Positions 45,384 through 55,053 are shown, counted from the stretch's first letter. The stretch is DNA of 64,000 bases from Bacteroidota bacterium (GCA_016708785.1 JADJFC010000015.1:1-64000); one strand, 5' to 3'. A program made the numbers and translations. The notes: generated by a model from the letters alone, not told the origin.

Positions 45384-45496
45384 GTATACCATCCTATACA
45401 ATTATCATATCTAAAATAAACTATATTGAAACAATTAAATTATATAATGATTTACCAAAAGAAGAGTGCGTTTTCAACTTCATTGATCTGGATCAA

Positions 45497-46393
45497 ATGA
45501 AAGAAGAACCTCTTTTCCATACTAAATGTGTCCTTTGTGGTAGCTCTTCACTGAAAAATATTTTCGGTGATAGCCATTTTATTTCAAAATGCTCAAAATG
45601 TTCATTCGTATTTAGCAGAAAAATAGCCTCGCCTGAAGTACTTCAGGAATTCTATGATAGATACCCTTTTTCCGACATCTATTTTGAACTTACAAAAAGC
45701 AGATACATTTCAGCTCTTGAACAATTTGAATCTTATCGATCAACAAATAAAATCCTGGAAATTGGCTGTGGTGAGGGCTACTTTTTAGATGAATCTCGTA
45801 AAAATAATTGGAAAACATATGGAACAGAAATATCAACTTCACTTCTAAAAAATGCGACAAAAAAAAATCATACCATGTTCAAAAGTTTGGACGAAATCCC
45901 GGAAAGTGAACATGGTCAGTTCGACATTATTGTTTCATTAGAAGTAATTGAGCACTTACCTAACCCGCATTATTACATAGAGAAATTCGAAAAACTTTTG
46001 AGAAAAGATGGCGGCTTATACATGACAACACCAAATTTCAATTCGCTCGCAAGACATATACTCGGTGCTAATTGGAATAACATTGTCTTCCCTGAGCATT
46101 TATGTTATTTCACAAAAAAAACTATGAAAAAGTTACTCACCAAGTATAATTTCCAAGAAAAGTATACAAAAACTGAAGGAATCAGCCCGTCACGATTTGC
46201 TTATACCTTCCTGAAGTGGAGACATAAGGACAAAACGACGAAATTCAAATATGATTACAATGAAAGAGATAGAAATTTAAGTGCACAAATCGATAAAAAA
46301 TCGTTACTTTCACTAATTAAAAAAGCAACAAATAGATTTTTAAATACAACAAATTCAGGAGAAACTTTAAAGGTCTTCTATGTTAAAAAATAG
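45497..46393 (+). CDS. SAM-dependent methyltransferase with N-terminal zinc ribbon
   Basis: The 298-residue protein has two Cys pairs at the start (CVLCGSSS and CSKCSFVF) typical of Methyltransf_23-type sugar methyltransferases, then motif I NKILEIGCGEGYFLDESRKN, QFDIIVSLEVIEHLPNPHYY and GGLYMTTPNFNSLARHI. A stop-free stretch in the same frame extends upstream to about 45385 (IISKINYIETIKLYNDLPKE), so the real start may be an ATG at 45375 joined by a frame change; 45497 is the first clean ATG. Substrate is probably a nucleotide sugar or glycan. The next gene begins 1 bp after its stop. Confidence 0.85.
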   Translation: MKEEPLFHTKCVLCGSSSLKNIFGDSHFISKCSKCSFVFSRKIASPEVLQEFYDRYPFSDIYFELTKSRYISALEQFESYRSTNKILEIGCGEGYFLDESRKNNWKTYGTEISTSLLKNATKKNHTMFKSLDEIPESEHGQFDIIVSLEVIEHLPNPHYYIEKFEKLLRKDGGLYMTTPNFNSLARHILGANWNNIVFPEHLCYFTKKTMKKLLTKYNFQEKYTKTEGISPSRFAYTFLKWRHKDKTTKFKYDYNERDRNLSAQIDKKSLLSLIKKATNRFLNTTNSGETLKVFYVKK

Positions 46394-46394
46394 C

Positions 46395-47405
46395 ATGCTT
46401 AAAATTTCAGTTGTTATTCCTTCATACAATCAAGGAGAATTCCTTGAGGAAACAATTCAATCTATAATAAGCCAGGAATATCCAAATTTGGAGATCATAT
46501 TAATTGATGGTAACAGTTCGGACAATTCATTGGAGATAATTAAAAAATACAGTGGACATTTTAAATATTGGGTAAGCGAAAAAGATAGCGGGCAAAGTGA
46601 AGCTATTAATAAAGGCCTGCAAAGGTGTACCGGCGATATTGCAACCTGGTTATGCAGTGATGATCTCTTTACGCCCGGAGCACTTCAAAAAGTAAATCAA
46701 GTATTTTCAGCACTGCCTCAAGATGTCGGATTAATTCATGGAAGTTCTATTATCTTTTCGGAAAAGAAGACAATAAGGATCAATAAAGGAAATATTGACG
46801 ACAGTTTGGAAAACATGCTTTCCGGGATGACATTTCCTCAACCATCCGCTTTTTTCAGGCGATCCTTACTTGAAAAAACAGGATTTTTGGATGAGAGTCT
46901 TCATTTTGGAATGGACTATGATCTATTCAGCAAATTTGCAATAATTTCTAAATTTCAATTTGTCGATCACACCCTATCCAAATACAGGTTACATACAGAA
47001 AGTAAATCAGTTTCATCAGTATCTAAATTTATTGATGACTGGTCAAAAGTTTTCGTAGGAATTGCGGAAGCTGCAAAGTTTGAATCAGCTTTAAACGTTT
47101 TAAAAGAATTAGATATTTATACGGTAAAAAACGATTCAACATATCAATTCTTCGTGAAACATTTCAAACCGGAGAATATCATTTCAAATAAGTTGCTATT
47201 CAAATTCCTTTGTTTTGTTCTTAGATATGATTACGAATCAGAACGCTTTTCAAGGGCTAAAAGAATTTCAAAATACCTGAATGCTCATTTCCATGAATAC
47301 CTTTTGTTAGAACCGGAAATAAATACAATTGTCTGGCGATCATATTTACCTCCAACATTTATCAAAATAGCTCGTAAGATTTCCAGGAGGATTTTTTATT
47401 CATGA
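46395..47405 (+). CDS. Glycosyltransferase family 2
   Basis: ATG 46395 starts MLKISVVIPSYNQGEFLEET, followed by ILIDGNSSDNSLEIIKKYSG, VSEKDSGQSEAINKGLQRC, IATWLCSDDLFTPGALQKV (the DD metal site), HGSSIIFSEKK and FPQPSAFFRRSLLEKTGFLD then HFGMDYDLFSKFA (MDYD, catalytic region). The 336-residue length is usual for WcaA/WbbL-like rhamnosyl- or fucosyl-type GT2s, though donor is not predictable. An in-frame ATG 15 nt upstream lies within the preceding gene. It overlaps the next GT4 by 4 nt. Confidence 0.93.
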   Translation: MLKISVVIPSYNQGEFLEETIQSIISQEYPNLEIILIDGNSSDNSLEIIKKYSGHFKYWVSEKDSGQSEAINKGLQRCTGDIATWLCSDDLFTPGALQKVNQVFSALPQDVGLIHGSSIIFSEKKTIRINKGNIDDSLENMLSGMTFPQPSAFFRRSLLEKTGFLDESLHFGMDYDLFSKFAIISKFQFVDHTLSKYRLHTESKSVSSVSKFIDDWSKVFVGIAEAAKFESALNVLKELDIYTVKNDSTYQFFVKHFKPENIISNKLLFKFLCFVLRYDYESERFSRAKRISKYLNAHFHEYLLLEPEINTIVWRSYLPPTFIKIARKISRRIFYS

Positions 47406-48538
47406 AAATCGCATTTATAACCTCACACATTAATCAATCTACACAGTGGAATTGGTTTTCTGACGAACTTCTAAAAAGAGGAGTTCCCCATATTCATATA
47501 ATCATCAATGAAACCTACCCACTTTTAGCAGATGACTTAAAAAAAATGGGAGTAAAGGTTTATTATCTCCGACATAAACATTTTTATCATTTTTTTATAA
47601 ACTTCATACAAGTCTGCTACATATTAAAGAAAAACAAGATCACTCTGGTACATACAGAATTGCCATATGGTAATCTTGTTGGTTTAATTTCTGCCTGGTT
47701 TTGTCGCATTAGAATGCGCGTATCAACTTGTGGAAATACGACCTGGGCATTCGATTACAATAACACTAAGCAGAAAATTATTGATAAAATAACATATCGA
47801 CTATCAAAAAAAGTAATCGCGCTAACAGAAGAAGCAAAAGCTTTTCTTAAAAAGCATTATAGTATCCCTGATAGTAAATTGACGATCATACATCACTCAT
47901 TAAAATCTGATGAGTATCTTTTTAAAGATGAATCCAGAGTTGAAAAACTTAGGAAAGACCTAAACATAGAGCCTAATACTTTTATCATTGGAATGGTAGC
48001 TCGGTTTGAATATTGGAAAGGTCACATTTTCGCAATTGAAGCTTTCAGGAAATTACTTAAAGAATATCCAAATGTCCGTATGCTTATCTTCGGAAGCAAA
48101 GGAGAAAGTTTTAAATCTGTAATCAGGTATATACAGAGTTTTGATCTCCATGATCATATTTTGTACAAAGGATTTGTTTCAGATAACATCGCACTTTTCC
48201 GGTTATTCGATATTCATGTTCATATACCGATCAAGGCGGAAAGCGAGACCTTTGGCATCAATATAATGGAAGGAATGATCAGTGGTTGTGCTCAGATACT
48301 AACCCTTTCAGGAATCAGTTGTTTCACTGCACGTGACCAGGAAAATTGCCTGGTCGTCCCCTATTCCAATACAGAAGCTGTTTATCAAGCAATGAAACGA
48401 TTGATTGAAGACCCGGAGTTAAGGGAAAAACTAGGACAAAAAGCAAAAGAAGATGCCTTGAAATACTTCCAATATACCGACAAGGTTCAAATGCATCTGG
48501 AATTATATGAGCAATTGAGAAAAGAATTATCAGAATGA
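47402..48538 (+). CDS. Glycosyltransferase family 4
   Basis: The 378-residue frame has the GT4 plan: KIAFITSHINQSTQWNWFSD at the start, LVHTELPYGNLVGLISAWF, VIALTEEAKAFLKKHYSIPD, then FIIGMVARFEYWKGHIFAIE (donor-phosphate loop), VRMLIFGSKGESFKSV, HDHILYKGFVSDNIALFRLF and the E-x7-E segment ESETFGINIMEGMISGCAQI. It is intact. It overlaps both neighbours by 4 nt, so translation is probably coupled across this stretch. Confidence 0.93.
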   Translation: MKIAFITSHINQSTQWNWFSDELLKRGVPHIHIIINETYPLLADDLKKMGVKVYYLRHKHFYHFFINFIQVCYILKKNKITLVHTELPYGNLVGLISAWFCRIRMRVSTCGNTTWAFDYNNTKQKIIDKITYRLSKKVIALTEEAKAFLKKHYSIPDSKLTIIHHSLKSDEYLFKDESRVEKLRKDLNIEPNTFIIGMVARFEYWKGHIFAIEAFRKLLKEYPNVRMLIFGSKGESFKSVIRYIQSFDLHDHILYKGFVSDNIALFRLFDIHVHIPIKAESETFGINIMEGMISGCAQILTLSGISCFTARDQENCLVVPYSNTEAVYQAMKRLIEDPELREKLGQKAKEDALKYFQYTDKVQMHLELYEQLRKELSE

Positions 48539-49436
48539 AAAATCCTTTTTTTTCTATTGTAATTCCACTATACAATAGAAGTGGAATACTGGAAGAGCGG
48601 TTAACCTATTTAATACAGCAACAATTCCGGGACTTCGAAATTGTGATCATAGATGACGGCAGTACTGATAATCCAGAAGAAAAACTGAAAAATCATATTG
48701 ATTCAAACACAAATATCAGACTATTTCATCAGAGTAATTCAGAAAGGGGAGCCGCAAGAAACAAAGGTATAGAAATTTCAAAAGGTGAATATATAGTTCT
48801 TTTTGATTCTGATGATTTTATGCATAGCGATCACTTACTTAAATTACATCAAGGCATTCTAGATAACCGGTATCCTGATTTCATTGCCACCAAATTTAAT
48901 TTTCAAAATGAAAAAGGTGAAAAATATTCTTCAGATATTCAGAAATACAAAAAAGGGAATTACGATTACAAACTTTTTTTAGATGGGAATCCGTTAGCCT
49001 GCAATATATGCTTTAAAAGATCGATACCTGATCTTATTCTATTTGAGGAGGACAGAATTACGCTATTAAAGAAGACTGGATGTTTCTTATCAGCAACATG
49101 AAGAAACACAAGTTGACCCTTCTCGATGATACAACAATATCAATGTATGACCATGCTGAACGATCAATGAAATCAGACAACAATGTCATTATTTCAAGAA
49201 CACTAAAGGCGGTTGATTGGATTGAAAAACATATTCCACTTACAAAAGAAGAAAAAAATCGCCTACACGCTCATCTCAATTATTTTTGCGGAATCCATTC
49301 TTACCTTGAAGGCAAAAGAATTTCTTCAATAAACTATTGTATAAATGCAATAATTAATGGTGGTGCTAAAATCAAATATGTTGAATTACTCGCAAAGTCT
49401 ATTCTTGGAAGAAAATTAATATCAAAAATAAAGTGA
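48535..49436 (+). CDS. Glycosyltransferase family 2 (frameshifted)
   Basis: ATG 48535 starts KNPFFSIVIPLYNRSGILEE, then FEIVIIDDGSTDNPEEKLKN, ERGAARNKGIEISKGEYIVL and FDSDDFMHSDHLLKLHQG (DSDD site). At about 49062 an A3 run reads as A2; the restored frame is FEEDRNYAIKEDWMFLISNM, where EDW is the usual catalytic base region, and continues LTLLDDTTISMYDHAERSM to KSILGRKLISKIK. Restored length is about 300 residues. Its ends overlap both neighbours by 4 nt. Confidence 0.88.
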
Positions 49437-50674
49437 AAAGTAGCGACAAAAATATTTTAATATTGACGCACTGGAGTTTTCAGGACGCCTTGATTCAGGC
49501 TTACACTCTACCTTATGTTTTTTTGATCCGAAAAAATATTGAAGCCGACCGGAAGATCATACTTGTTACATTTGAACAAGATCACCTTAAAATGGATTCC
49601 AAGGTTCGAATGGAAAAGGTCGCCTTTTTGCGGTCTAAAGGCATTGAATTATTGACTTTAAAATACACGAAATTTAACTTCACATTACCTTTAAAAGCAC
49701 TCGGTTATTTCTATGAGTTAATTTCAACAATCAAGAGAGAAAAAATAGGAGTAATTCATGCATGGTGTACACCTGCAGGCAGCATGGGTTATTTACTTTG
49801 CAAATTAACAGGATGCAAATTGATCATTGACAGTTACGAACCACATGCAGAAGCGATGGTAGAAAACCAAACCTGGAAAAGAAATAGTTTGCGTTTTCAT
49901 TTACTTTTTTACCTGGAAAAAAAACTAAGCAGGTTTGCGAAAATATTGATAAGTGCAACAGAAGGAATGCGGGAATATGCAAGACAAAAGTACAACTTCA
50001 ATCCGCAAAATTTTCTTGTAAAACCTGCGTGTGTCAACATCCTTGAATTCAATAGGAAAAATAAAAAAAATGAAGTCTTATTGAATAAGCTTGGTCTTAA
50101 CAACAAGATAGTTGCTGTTTATGCAGGAAAATTTGGAGGCATTTATTTAACAGTTGAAAGTTTTCATTTACTAAAAGCTGCAGAGAACAAATGGGGAGAA
50201 AATTTCAGGGCACTGTTACTAACTAACCATAACTTAAACGAAATTTCATCGTGGGCAAAGGAGGCAGATTTTCCAATGGAAAAGATCATTTGCAAATTTG
50301 TCAGTCATGAAGAGATAAGCAATTATGTAGGGTTAGGTGATTTTGCAATTACCCCGGTTAAGCCAATCCCAACAAAAAGATATTGCTCACCAATCAAAGA
50401 CGGTGAATATTGGGCACTTGGATTACCTGTTATCATTACAAAAGATATTTCCGATGATTCAGAAATAATATCAAAAGAAAATATTGGGTATGTTTTGCAA
50501 ACTCTAAATGAAATTGAATATAAGAAATCTATTGAAAGAATAGACGAACTCCTCACTGAAGGTGACGTTCTGACAAATCGGATCATTAAAGTAGCAGGAA
50601 ATTACCGAAGTTTTGAAATTGCTGAGGAAGTTTATAAAAAAATCTACAAAGAAGATTTATTTAAATCTACCTGA
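49433..50674 (+). CDS. Glycosyltransferase family 4
   Basis: The start codon is the GTG at 49433, overlapping the previous stop. The 413-residue protein has NILILTHWSFQDALIQAYTL, IGVIHAWCTPAGSMGYLLCK, CKLIIDSYEPHAEAMVENQT and ILISATEGMREYARQKYNF, then the GT4 C-half with IVAVYAGKFGGIYLTVESFH, YVGLGDFAITPVKPIPTKRY and GEYWALGLPVIITKDISDDS. It closes the first plus-strand glycosyltransferase series and converges with the polytopic membrane protein gene, overlapping its 3' end by 31 nt. Confidence 0.9.
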   Translation: MKSSDKNILILTHWSFQDALIQAYTLPYVFLIRKNIEADRKIILVTFEQDHLKMDSKVRMEKVAFLRSKGIELLTLKYTKFNFTLPLKALGYFYELISTIKREKIGVIHAWCTPAGSMGYLLCKLTGCKLIIDSYEPHAEAMVENQTWKRNSLRFHLLFYLEKKLSRFAKILISATEGMREYARQKYNFNPQNFLVKPACVNILEFNRKNKKNEVLLNKLGLNNKIVAVYAGKFGGIYLTVESFHLLKAAENKWGENFRALLLTNHNLNEISSWAKEADFPMEKIICKFVSHEEISNYVGLGDFAITPVKPIPTKRYCSPIKDGEYWALGLPVIITKDISDDSEIISKENIGYVLQTLNEIEYKKSIERIDELLTEGDVLTNRIIKVAGNYRSFEIAEEVYKKIYKEDLFKST

Positions 50675-52010
50675 AGATCAGTTACGTTTTCATCTTTTAA
50701 TTGTCTGTATGTAGAAGAAATGATGACTAATGATATCACATAAAAAGGTATTGCCGGAATTTTATATCGAACTAAACTTCCGAAATTTGAAGTTGTTAAT
50801 CCAACAGAAAACGAAAAGAACAGACTAAAGTAAACTGTAAAGAACAGGATCCTGTGCCTGAACATCAATCGGAATAAATTGTAAACTCTCAATTTTATCA
50901 GAAGGTAAATAGTAAATACAAGCAGAATGAAATTTTCTATACCGGAGAGCATCATTGTGACGTTGTAAGTTTCCCAAATATAAGGCCTGAACAATGCGGC
51001 ATTAATCGCAGCTGGCATCTTTGAAAGTATCCCTTGTATTGTTGGATCAAAATCACCAATATCATAAGCAGAACCTTGGTAATGATCACTTTTTAGATCC
51101 ATTTGTGTCACAACAGCTTTATCGAGTACATTTTCGAGCGAATAATCGCCGAGAAATCCACTCATAATGTCAAGCATAAAATACCCCGAAACCAATGAAA
51201 AAACAATTAAAAAAGGCGTTGATAACGACTTGATCAGATTATTTTGAACTTTTTCAATTTGAATTCCACCGAACCATAGTAAACTTCCCGGAAGCAAGGC
51301 AAAGAAAATATAAGGTTTGATCCATATCAGAAGCGCAGAGCTTAAGATGATAAAGGTGATATTCTTAATATAACTTCTTTTTTGTGTCAGTACAATAAAA
51401 TAAGAAGAAGAAAATAAACACACGGCGGAAAAAGTAATCGTGTCTTTGAGTAAACCACTACCCCAAAAGAAAACTGATGGAATAAACAGCAAAGCCACAG
51501 CGAATTCGAAAATCAAATTAGGGAACTCTGCTATCAATACTTGATACAAACGCCAGATGGACCAATAGGATATAGTGGCTAATAAAATAGTCATGCCAAT
51601 AAAGCTCTTAAAAGCCACAAAACATAACGGGAAAGTTAGTTTGACTACTGCACGTGCATGCGGATCACTCCAGTACTGCATACTCCCTGTTTCGCTATCA
51701 AGTTCATAAAAAAGAGAGGTATCAGGTCCGATAACAAATCCGAAAATATTCATTATTGATTTCTCACCAAGATTTAACAAAACCACACAATCATTATAGT
51801 AGTTAACAGTATCCCCGAAACCATAGTACAAAGCATAAATAAGACAAACAGAAACTCCTCCGAAAATTTTTGCCATTAAACCATAGATATAATATTTATA
51901 ACTAGGATTTGTTTCAATGTTTTGCATTTGCTTTTTCTTAGCAAATAAGTAGATCACCACAAAAATATTACAGGAATGACGAGGTCAATAAAAGAAAGAA
52001 ATTCAACCAT
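50644..52010 (-). CDS. Polytopic membrane protein, candidate glycan polymerase (frameshifted near its start)
   Basis: No family is recognised with confidence. The true start is probably ATG 52010 (MVEFLSFIDLVIPVIF), joined after loss of a base in a T-run near 51961 to VVIYLFAKKKQ. Around ten or more hydrophobic helices follow, including IFGGVSVCLIYALYYGFGD, FIGMTILLATISYWSIWRLY, FAVALLFIPSVFFWGSGLL, FIILSSALLIWIKPYIFFAL and FFTVYFSLFFSFSVGLTT. A large loop (residues roughly 275-340) with DLKSDHYQGSAYDIGDFDPT sits between helices, as in Wzy/WaaL-like polymerases and ligases. Location beside the locus supports a role in polymerisation, as inference only. Confidence 0.6.
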
Positions 52011-52057
52011 AATTCGGAGAGGGCTTACCTTACAAATTTAATAAAGTTTGAATCAAA

Positions 52058-52522
52058 TCAATCATGATGGTAGGATTCATTTTTCAGAATTGTCATAGCT
52101 CGATATACTTGTTCAGTCAACAATAGACGGATCATTTGATGTGTAAATGTAAACTTTGAAGCGGAAAGTGTATAATGAACTTTTTGTTTTACTTCATCAG
52201 AAACACCATACGCGCCACCTGTGATCATTAACAATCGATTTGTCCCGGCTACCATCTGCTTCTCAATGAAAGCAGCGAGTTGCCGTGAAGTTAATTCCTT
52301 TCCTCTTTCATCGAGTAAAACAATGAAATCTCTTGGTTGAATTTTCGACAAAATTGCCCTACTCTCCTCTTCAATGATCTTTTCACGTAGTCTGGAAGAT
52401 GAAGCCGGAATCGTTAAAATTTCTGCAGGTAAATAATTCACAAGTCTTTTCAAATACGTCGTAATCCCCTCATTCAAATAGGGTTCTGTTGTTTTTCCTA
52501 TGAAAATGAATTCAATTTTCAT
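52058..52522 (-). CDS. rlmH: 23S rRNA pseudouridine-1915 N3-methyltransferase
   Basis: RlmH is a SPOUT methyltransferase acting on helix 69 of 23S rRNA in assembled ribosomes. The 154-residue frame is intact: KIEFIFIGKTTEPYLNEGIT at the start, then IVLLDERGKELTSRQLAAFI, LLMITGGAYGVSDEVKQKVH (knot region with GGAYG) and the C-terminal FTHQMIRLLLTEQVYRAMTI and LKNESYHHD. Family length and both knot motifs match. It is a core gene ending the accessory block, transcribed toward the polytopic protein gene. Confidence 0.97.
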   Translation of the reverse strand: MKIEFIFIGKTTEPYLNEGITTYLKRLVNYLPAEILTIPASSSRLREKIIEEESRAILSKIQPRDFIVLLDERGKELTSRQLAAFIEKQMVAGTNRLLMITGGAYGVSDEVKQKVHYTLSASKFTFTHQMIRLLLTEQVYRAMTILKNESYHHD

Positions 52523-52673
52523 TATTTCAATATTTTAAGGAGAATTTGATAACCATAATATGTTCATAAACATAGTGAATAATGCTCTTTTTGTAACGAA
52601 AAACAATTATTTTAGCATACTAAATGTCAACCTGTGGCTTGATGTTTGCTTTATCGCTGTGACTATCAACAAA

Positions 52674-53060
52674 ATGAAAAAAACAATCTCCCTTTTACTG
52701 CTCTTATTCGCTTTCAATCAGAGCTTTGCATTGGACGTGTTCGACGAAATTGCACTAGCAATTCGAAGTGGTGACGCCAAACAATTATCGACTTATTTCG
52801 GTCCAACCTTAGATCTGACCATCGTTAGTCGGGAAGACGTATATAGTAAAGCACAGGCAGAACAAGTGATCAAGGACTTCTTCAGTAAAAACGCTCCTAA
52901 ATCATTCACAATTATTCATAAAGGATCCTCACCGGAGGGAAATCAGTATGCAATAGGCAATTTGGTAACCAATACGGGAAAAACCTATAGAACCTCCTTT
53001 TATTTCAAAACATCAGGGGGAAAAAATGTACTTATGGAGTTAAGGTTTGAAACCGAGTAA
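52674..53060 (+). CDS. DUF4783 secreted protein
   Basis: The 128-residue protein has a signal peptide (MKKTISLLLLLFAFNQSFA) and then the DUF4783 pattern LDVFDEIALAIRSGDAKQLS, YFGPTLDLTI, YSKAQAEQVIKDFFSKNAPK, FTIIHKGSSPEGNQYAIGNL and TSFYFKTSGGKNVLMELRFE, an NTF2-like alpha-beta fold. Function is unknown. It is commonly found next to nadC in Bacteroidota and a terminator follows. ATG 52674 is preferred over an open upstream extension that lacks protein character. Confidence 0.88.
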   Translation: MKKTISLLLLLFAFNQSFALDVFDEIALAIRSGDAKQLSTYFGPTLDLTIVSREDVYSKAQAEQVIKDFFSKNAPKSFTIIHKGSSPEGNQYAIGNLVTNTGKTYRTSFYFKTSGGKNVLMELRFETE

Positions 53061-53092
53061 ACCTGTTTTAAAATACTAAAAACAAAAATAGT

Positions 53093-53119
53093 AGCCGTCA
53101 TAATAGGACGGCTTTTTTT
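53093..53119 (+). terminator. Rho-independent terminator after the DUF4783 gene
   Basis: AGCCGTC and GACGGCT form a perfect 7-bp stem around ATAATAG, followed by six to seven T. It lies 32 nt past the DUF4783 stop and 60 nt before nadC. Confidence 0.93.
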
Positions 53120-53179
53120 GTGAATATCTTCATTGATTACACCCTTTAATATCGTCTTAAGATTTCTAATTTCACAGCT

Positions 53180-54052
53180 ATGAGTACAAACATGGAGTTT
53201 ACTGATTACTACGGACTTTCAATAAAGGATTTTATTGAAAATGCTTTGAGAGAAGATGTTGGCAATGGTGATCATACCTCACTTTCTACAATACCGGAAT
53301 CTAGCCTGGGAGTTGCCAATGTAAAAGTCAAGGAAACCGGTATTATTGCCGGACTTGTTTTGGCTGACCAGATCCTGAATCAAGTCGACTCAACTCTTAA
53401 AGTCAAGGTACTTGTTGCGGAAGGAAGTCAGGTTAAACCGGGAAACATTGTGATGAATGTCGAAGGAAATACCAGATCATTGCTCACTGCCGAACGCCTT
53501 GTATTGAATTGCATGCAAAGAATGAGTGGCATTGCAACATTGACAAGAAAATATGTTGATGAATTAAAAGGGACCAATACAAAAGTTCTTGACACCAGAA
53601 AAACAACACCAAATTTCAGAATCTTTGAAAAGTGGGCTGTGCATTTAGGTGGTGGAGTTAATCATCGTTTTGGACTATATGATATGATTCTTATTAAGGA
53701 TAATCATGTAGATGCAGCCGGTGGAATTGAAAATGCAATTGAGAGAGCGAATGAGTATTTGAAACAAACCGGTAAAAAATTAAAAATAGAAATTGAGACA
53801 CGAAGTCTTGAAGAAGTTAACAGAGTATTAAAAACAGGAAAAGTTGACCGAATTATGCTTGACAACTTCACTCCTGCTCTGTTAAAAGAAGCAATTGAAT
53901 TAATAGATAAACGATATGAAACTGAGGCATCGGGTGGGATCACAATTGAAACTATTCGTTCATATGCAGAATCGGGAGTCGATTATATTTCTGTTGGAGC
54001 ATTGACACATTCGCATAAGAGTCTTGATATAAGTATGAAAATTGTTAAATAA
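53180..54052 (+). CDS. nadC: Nicotinate-nucleotide pyrophosphorylase (carboxylating)
   Basis: NadC (quinolinate phosphoribosyltransferase) makes nicotinate mononucleotide from quinolinate and PRPP in NAD synthesis. The 290-residue frame has FIENALREDVGNGDHTSLST, VLNCMQRMSGIATLTRKYVD, KVLDTRKTTPNFRIFEKWAV, HLGGGVNHRFGLYDMILIKD, NHVDAAGGIENAIERA and IMLDNFTPALLKEAIELID, then EASGGITIETIRSYAESGVD and ISVGALTHS. All substrate-binding Arg/Lys/His motifs are present. ATG 53180 or an in-frame ATG 12 nt later may start it. The YihY-family gene follows directly. Confidence 0.97.
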   Translation: MSTNMEFTDYYGLSIKDFIENALREDVGNGDHTSLSTIPESSLGVANVKVKETGIIAGLVLADQILNQVDSTLKVKVLVAEGSQVKPGNIVMNVEGNTRSLLTAERLVLNCMQRMSGIATLTRKYVDELKGTNTKVLDTRKTTPNFRIFEKWAVHLGGGVNHRFGLYDMILIKDNHVDAAGGIENAIERANEYLKQTGKKLKIEIETRSLEEVNRVLKTGKVDRIMLDNFTPALLKEAIELIDKRYETEASGGITIETIRSYAESGVDYISVGALTHSHKSLDISMKIVK

Positions 54053-54053
54053 A

Positions 54054-55031
54054 GTGGCGGGAAAAAAAATACAGCGCGCATCTGTAGAAATCGTTAAATA
54101 TCTGGCAGAAACACCTACGGTGAGATCATTTCTTGATTACACCAAACGTGTTGCATTGCCGGGGTTTGACAATATGCCAATCTATTATGTCGCCGATTTC
54201 TTTTTTACCGGAATAAAAAAAGGTGGAATTGTTACCAGAGCACAGGCACTGGCTTTCAGTTTCTTTCTTGCCATCTTTCCTGCAACGATTTTTCTATTTT
54301 CATTGATACCATACATTCCGATCAAGAATTTTCAAAATGAATTATTGAAAATCATTGAAGGAGTTCTTCCATCAATGGCATATGAGAGTGCTCGAACAAC
54401 GATAACAGACATAGTAAAAATTCAGCACAGTGGGCTACTATCGATTGGTTTCCTTACAGCGTTGTATTTTACTACAAATGGCTTCATGACAATGATGCGA
54501 GGATTCAATAGTTCGTATCATGCAACAGAAACCAGAACTCCGTTTCGTCAGCGTATGGTAGCAATTGTACTAACCTTTATCATTTCTGTTTTAGTGATCA
54601 TTGCGACAACGTTAATTATCTTTTCTGCTACGGCGACGAAATATCTGGTCACTCAAAGCATTTTAAAATCGAAGACGCAGGTCGCATTGATAATGCTTGG
54701 TAAATGGGCAGTTGTTCTGGCCCTTTTCTTTATTGCAATCTCCTTTCTGTATTATTATGCACCTTCTGTAAAGAAGCGTTGGCGTTTTGTTTCGGCCGGA
54801 TCAACATTCGCAGCCTTAATGTCAATTCTGGTTTCTACCGGATTTGCCTATTTTGTAAACAACTTCGGGAGTTATAATAAGATCTATGGTTCGATTGGTA
54901 CTTTGATCGTAATGATGTTGTGGATGTATTTTAATTCGCTCATTTTAATTCTCGGATTTGAATTGAATGCGAGTATTGATAATGCGAAGAGAAGGGTGAC
55001 GAAGAAAACAGTTAAAAATGAAACCCGATAG
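54054..55031 (+). CDS. YihY/BrkB family inner-membrane protein
   Basis: The family is an inner-membrane protein of uncertain role, once annotated as RNase BN. Start GTG 54054 follows the nadC stop by 1 bp; an in-frame TTG at 54042 is possible. The frame encodes VTRAQALAFSFFLAIFPATI with FLFSLIPYIPI, LLSIGFLTALYFTTNGFMTM, RGFNSSYHATETRTPFRQR, VAIVLTFIISVLVIIATTLI, ALFFIAISFLYYYAPSVKKR, SILVSTGFAYFVNNFGSYNK and LWMYFNSLILILGFELNA, giving about six helices and the family motifs. The stop codon TAG lies within a CCCGATAGCTATCGGG palindrome. Confidence 0.92.
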   Translation: MAGKKIQRASVEIVKYLAETPTVRSFLDYTKRVALPGFDNMPIYYVADFFFTGIKKGGIVTRAQALAFSFFLAIFPATIFLFSLIPYIPIKNFQNELLKIIEGVLPSMAYESARTTITDIVKIQHSGLLSIGFLTALYFTTNGFMTMMRGFNSSYHATETRTPFRQRMVAIVLTFIISVLVIIATTLIIFSATATKYLVTQSILKSKTQVALIMLGKWAVVLALFFIAISFLYYYAPSVKKRWRFVSAGSTFAALMSILVSTGFAYFVNNFGSYNKIYGSIGTLIVMMLWMYFNSLILILGFELNASIDNAKRRVTKKTVKNETR

Positions 55032-55039
55032 CTATCGGG
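55024..55039. repeat. Palindrome CCCGATAGCTATCGGG across a stop codon
   Basis: A perfect 16-bp palindrome whose TAG forms the stop of the YihY gene and which ends 14 bp before the next gene. The same core occurs at 19585-19598. Confidence 0.9.
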
Positions 55040-55053
55040 ATGAAAAATGTGCT

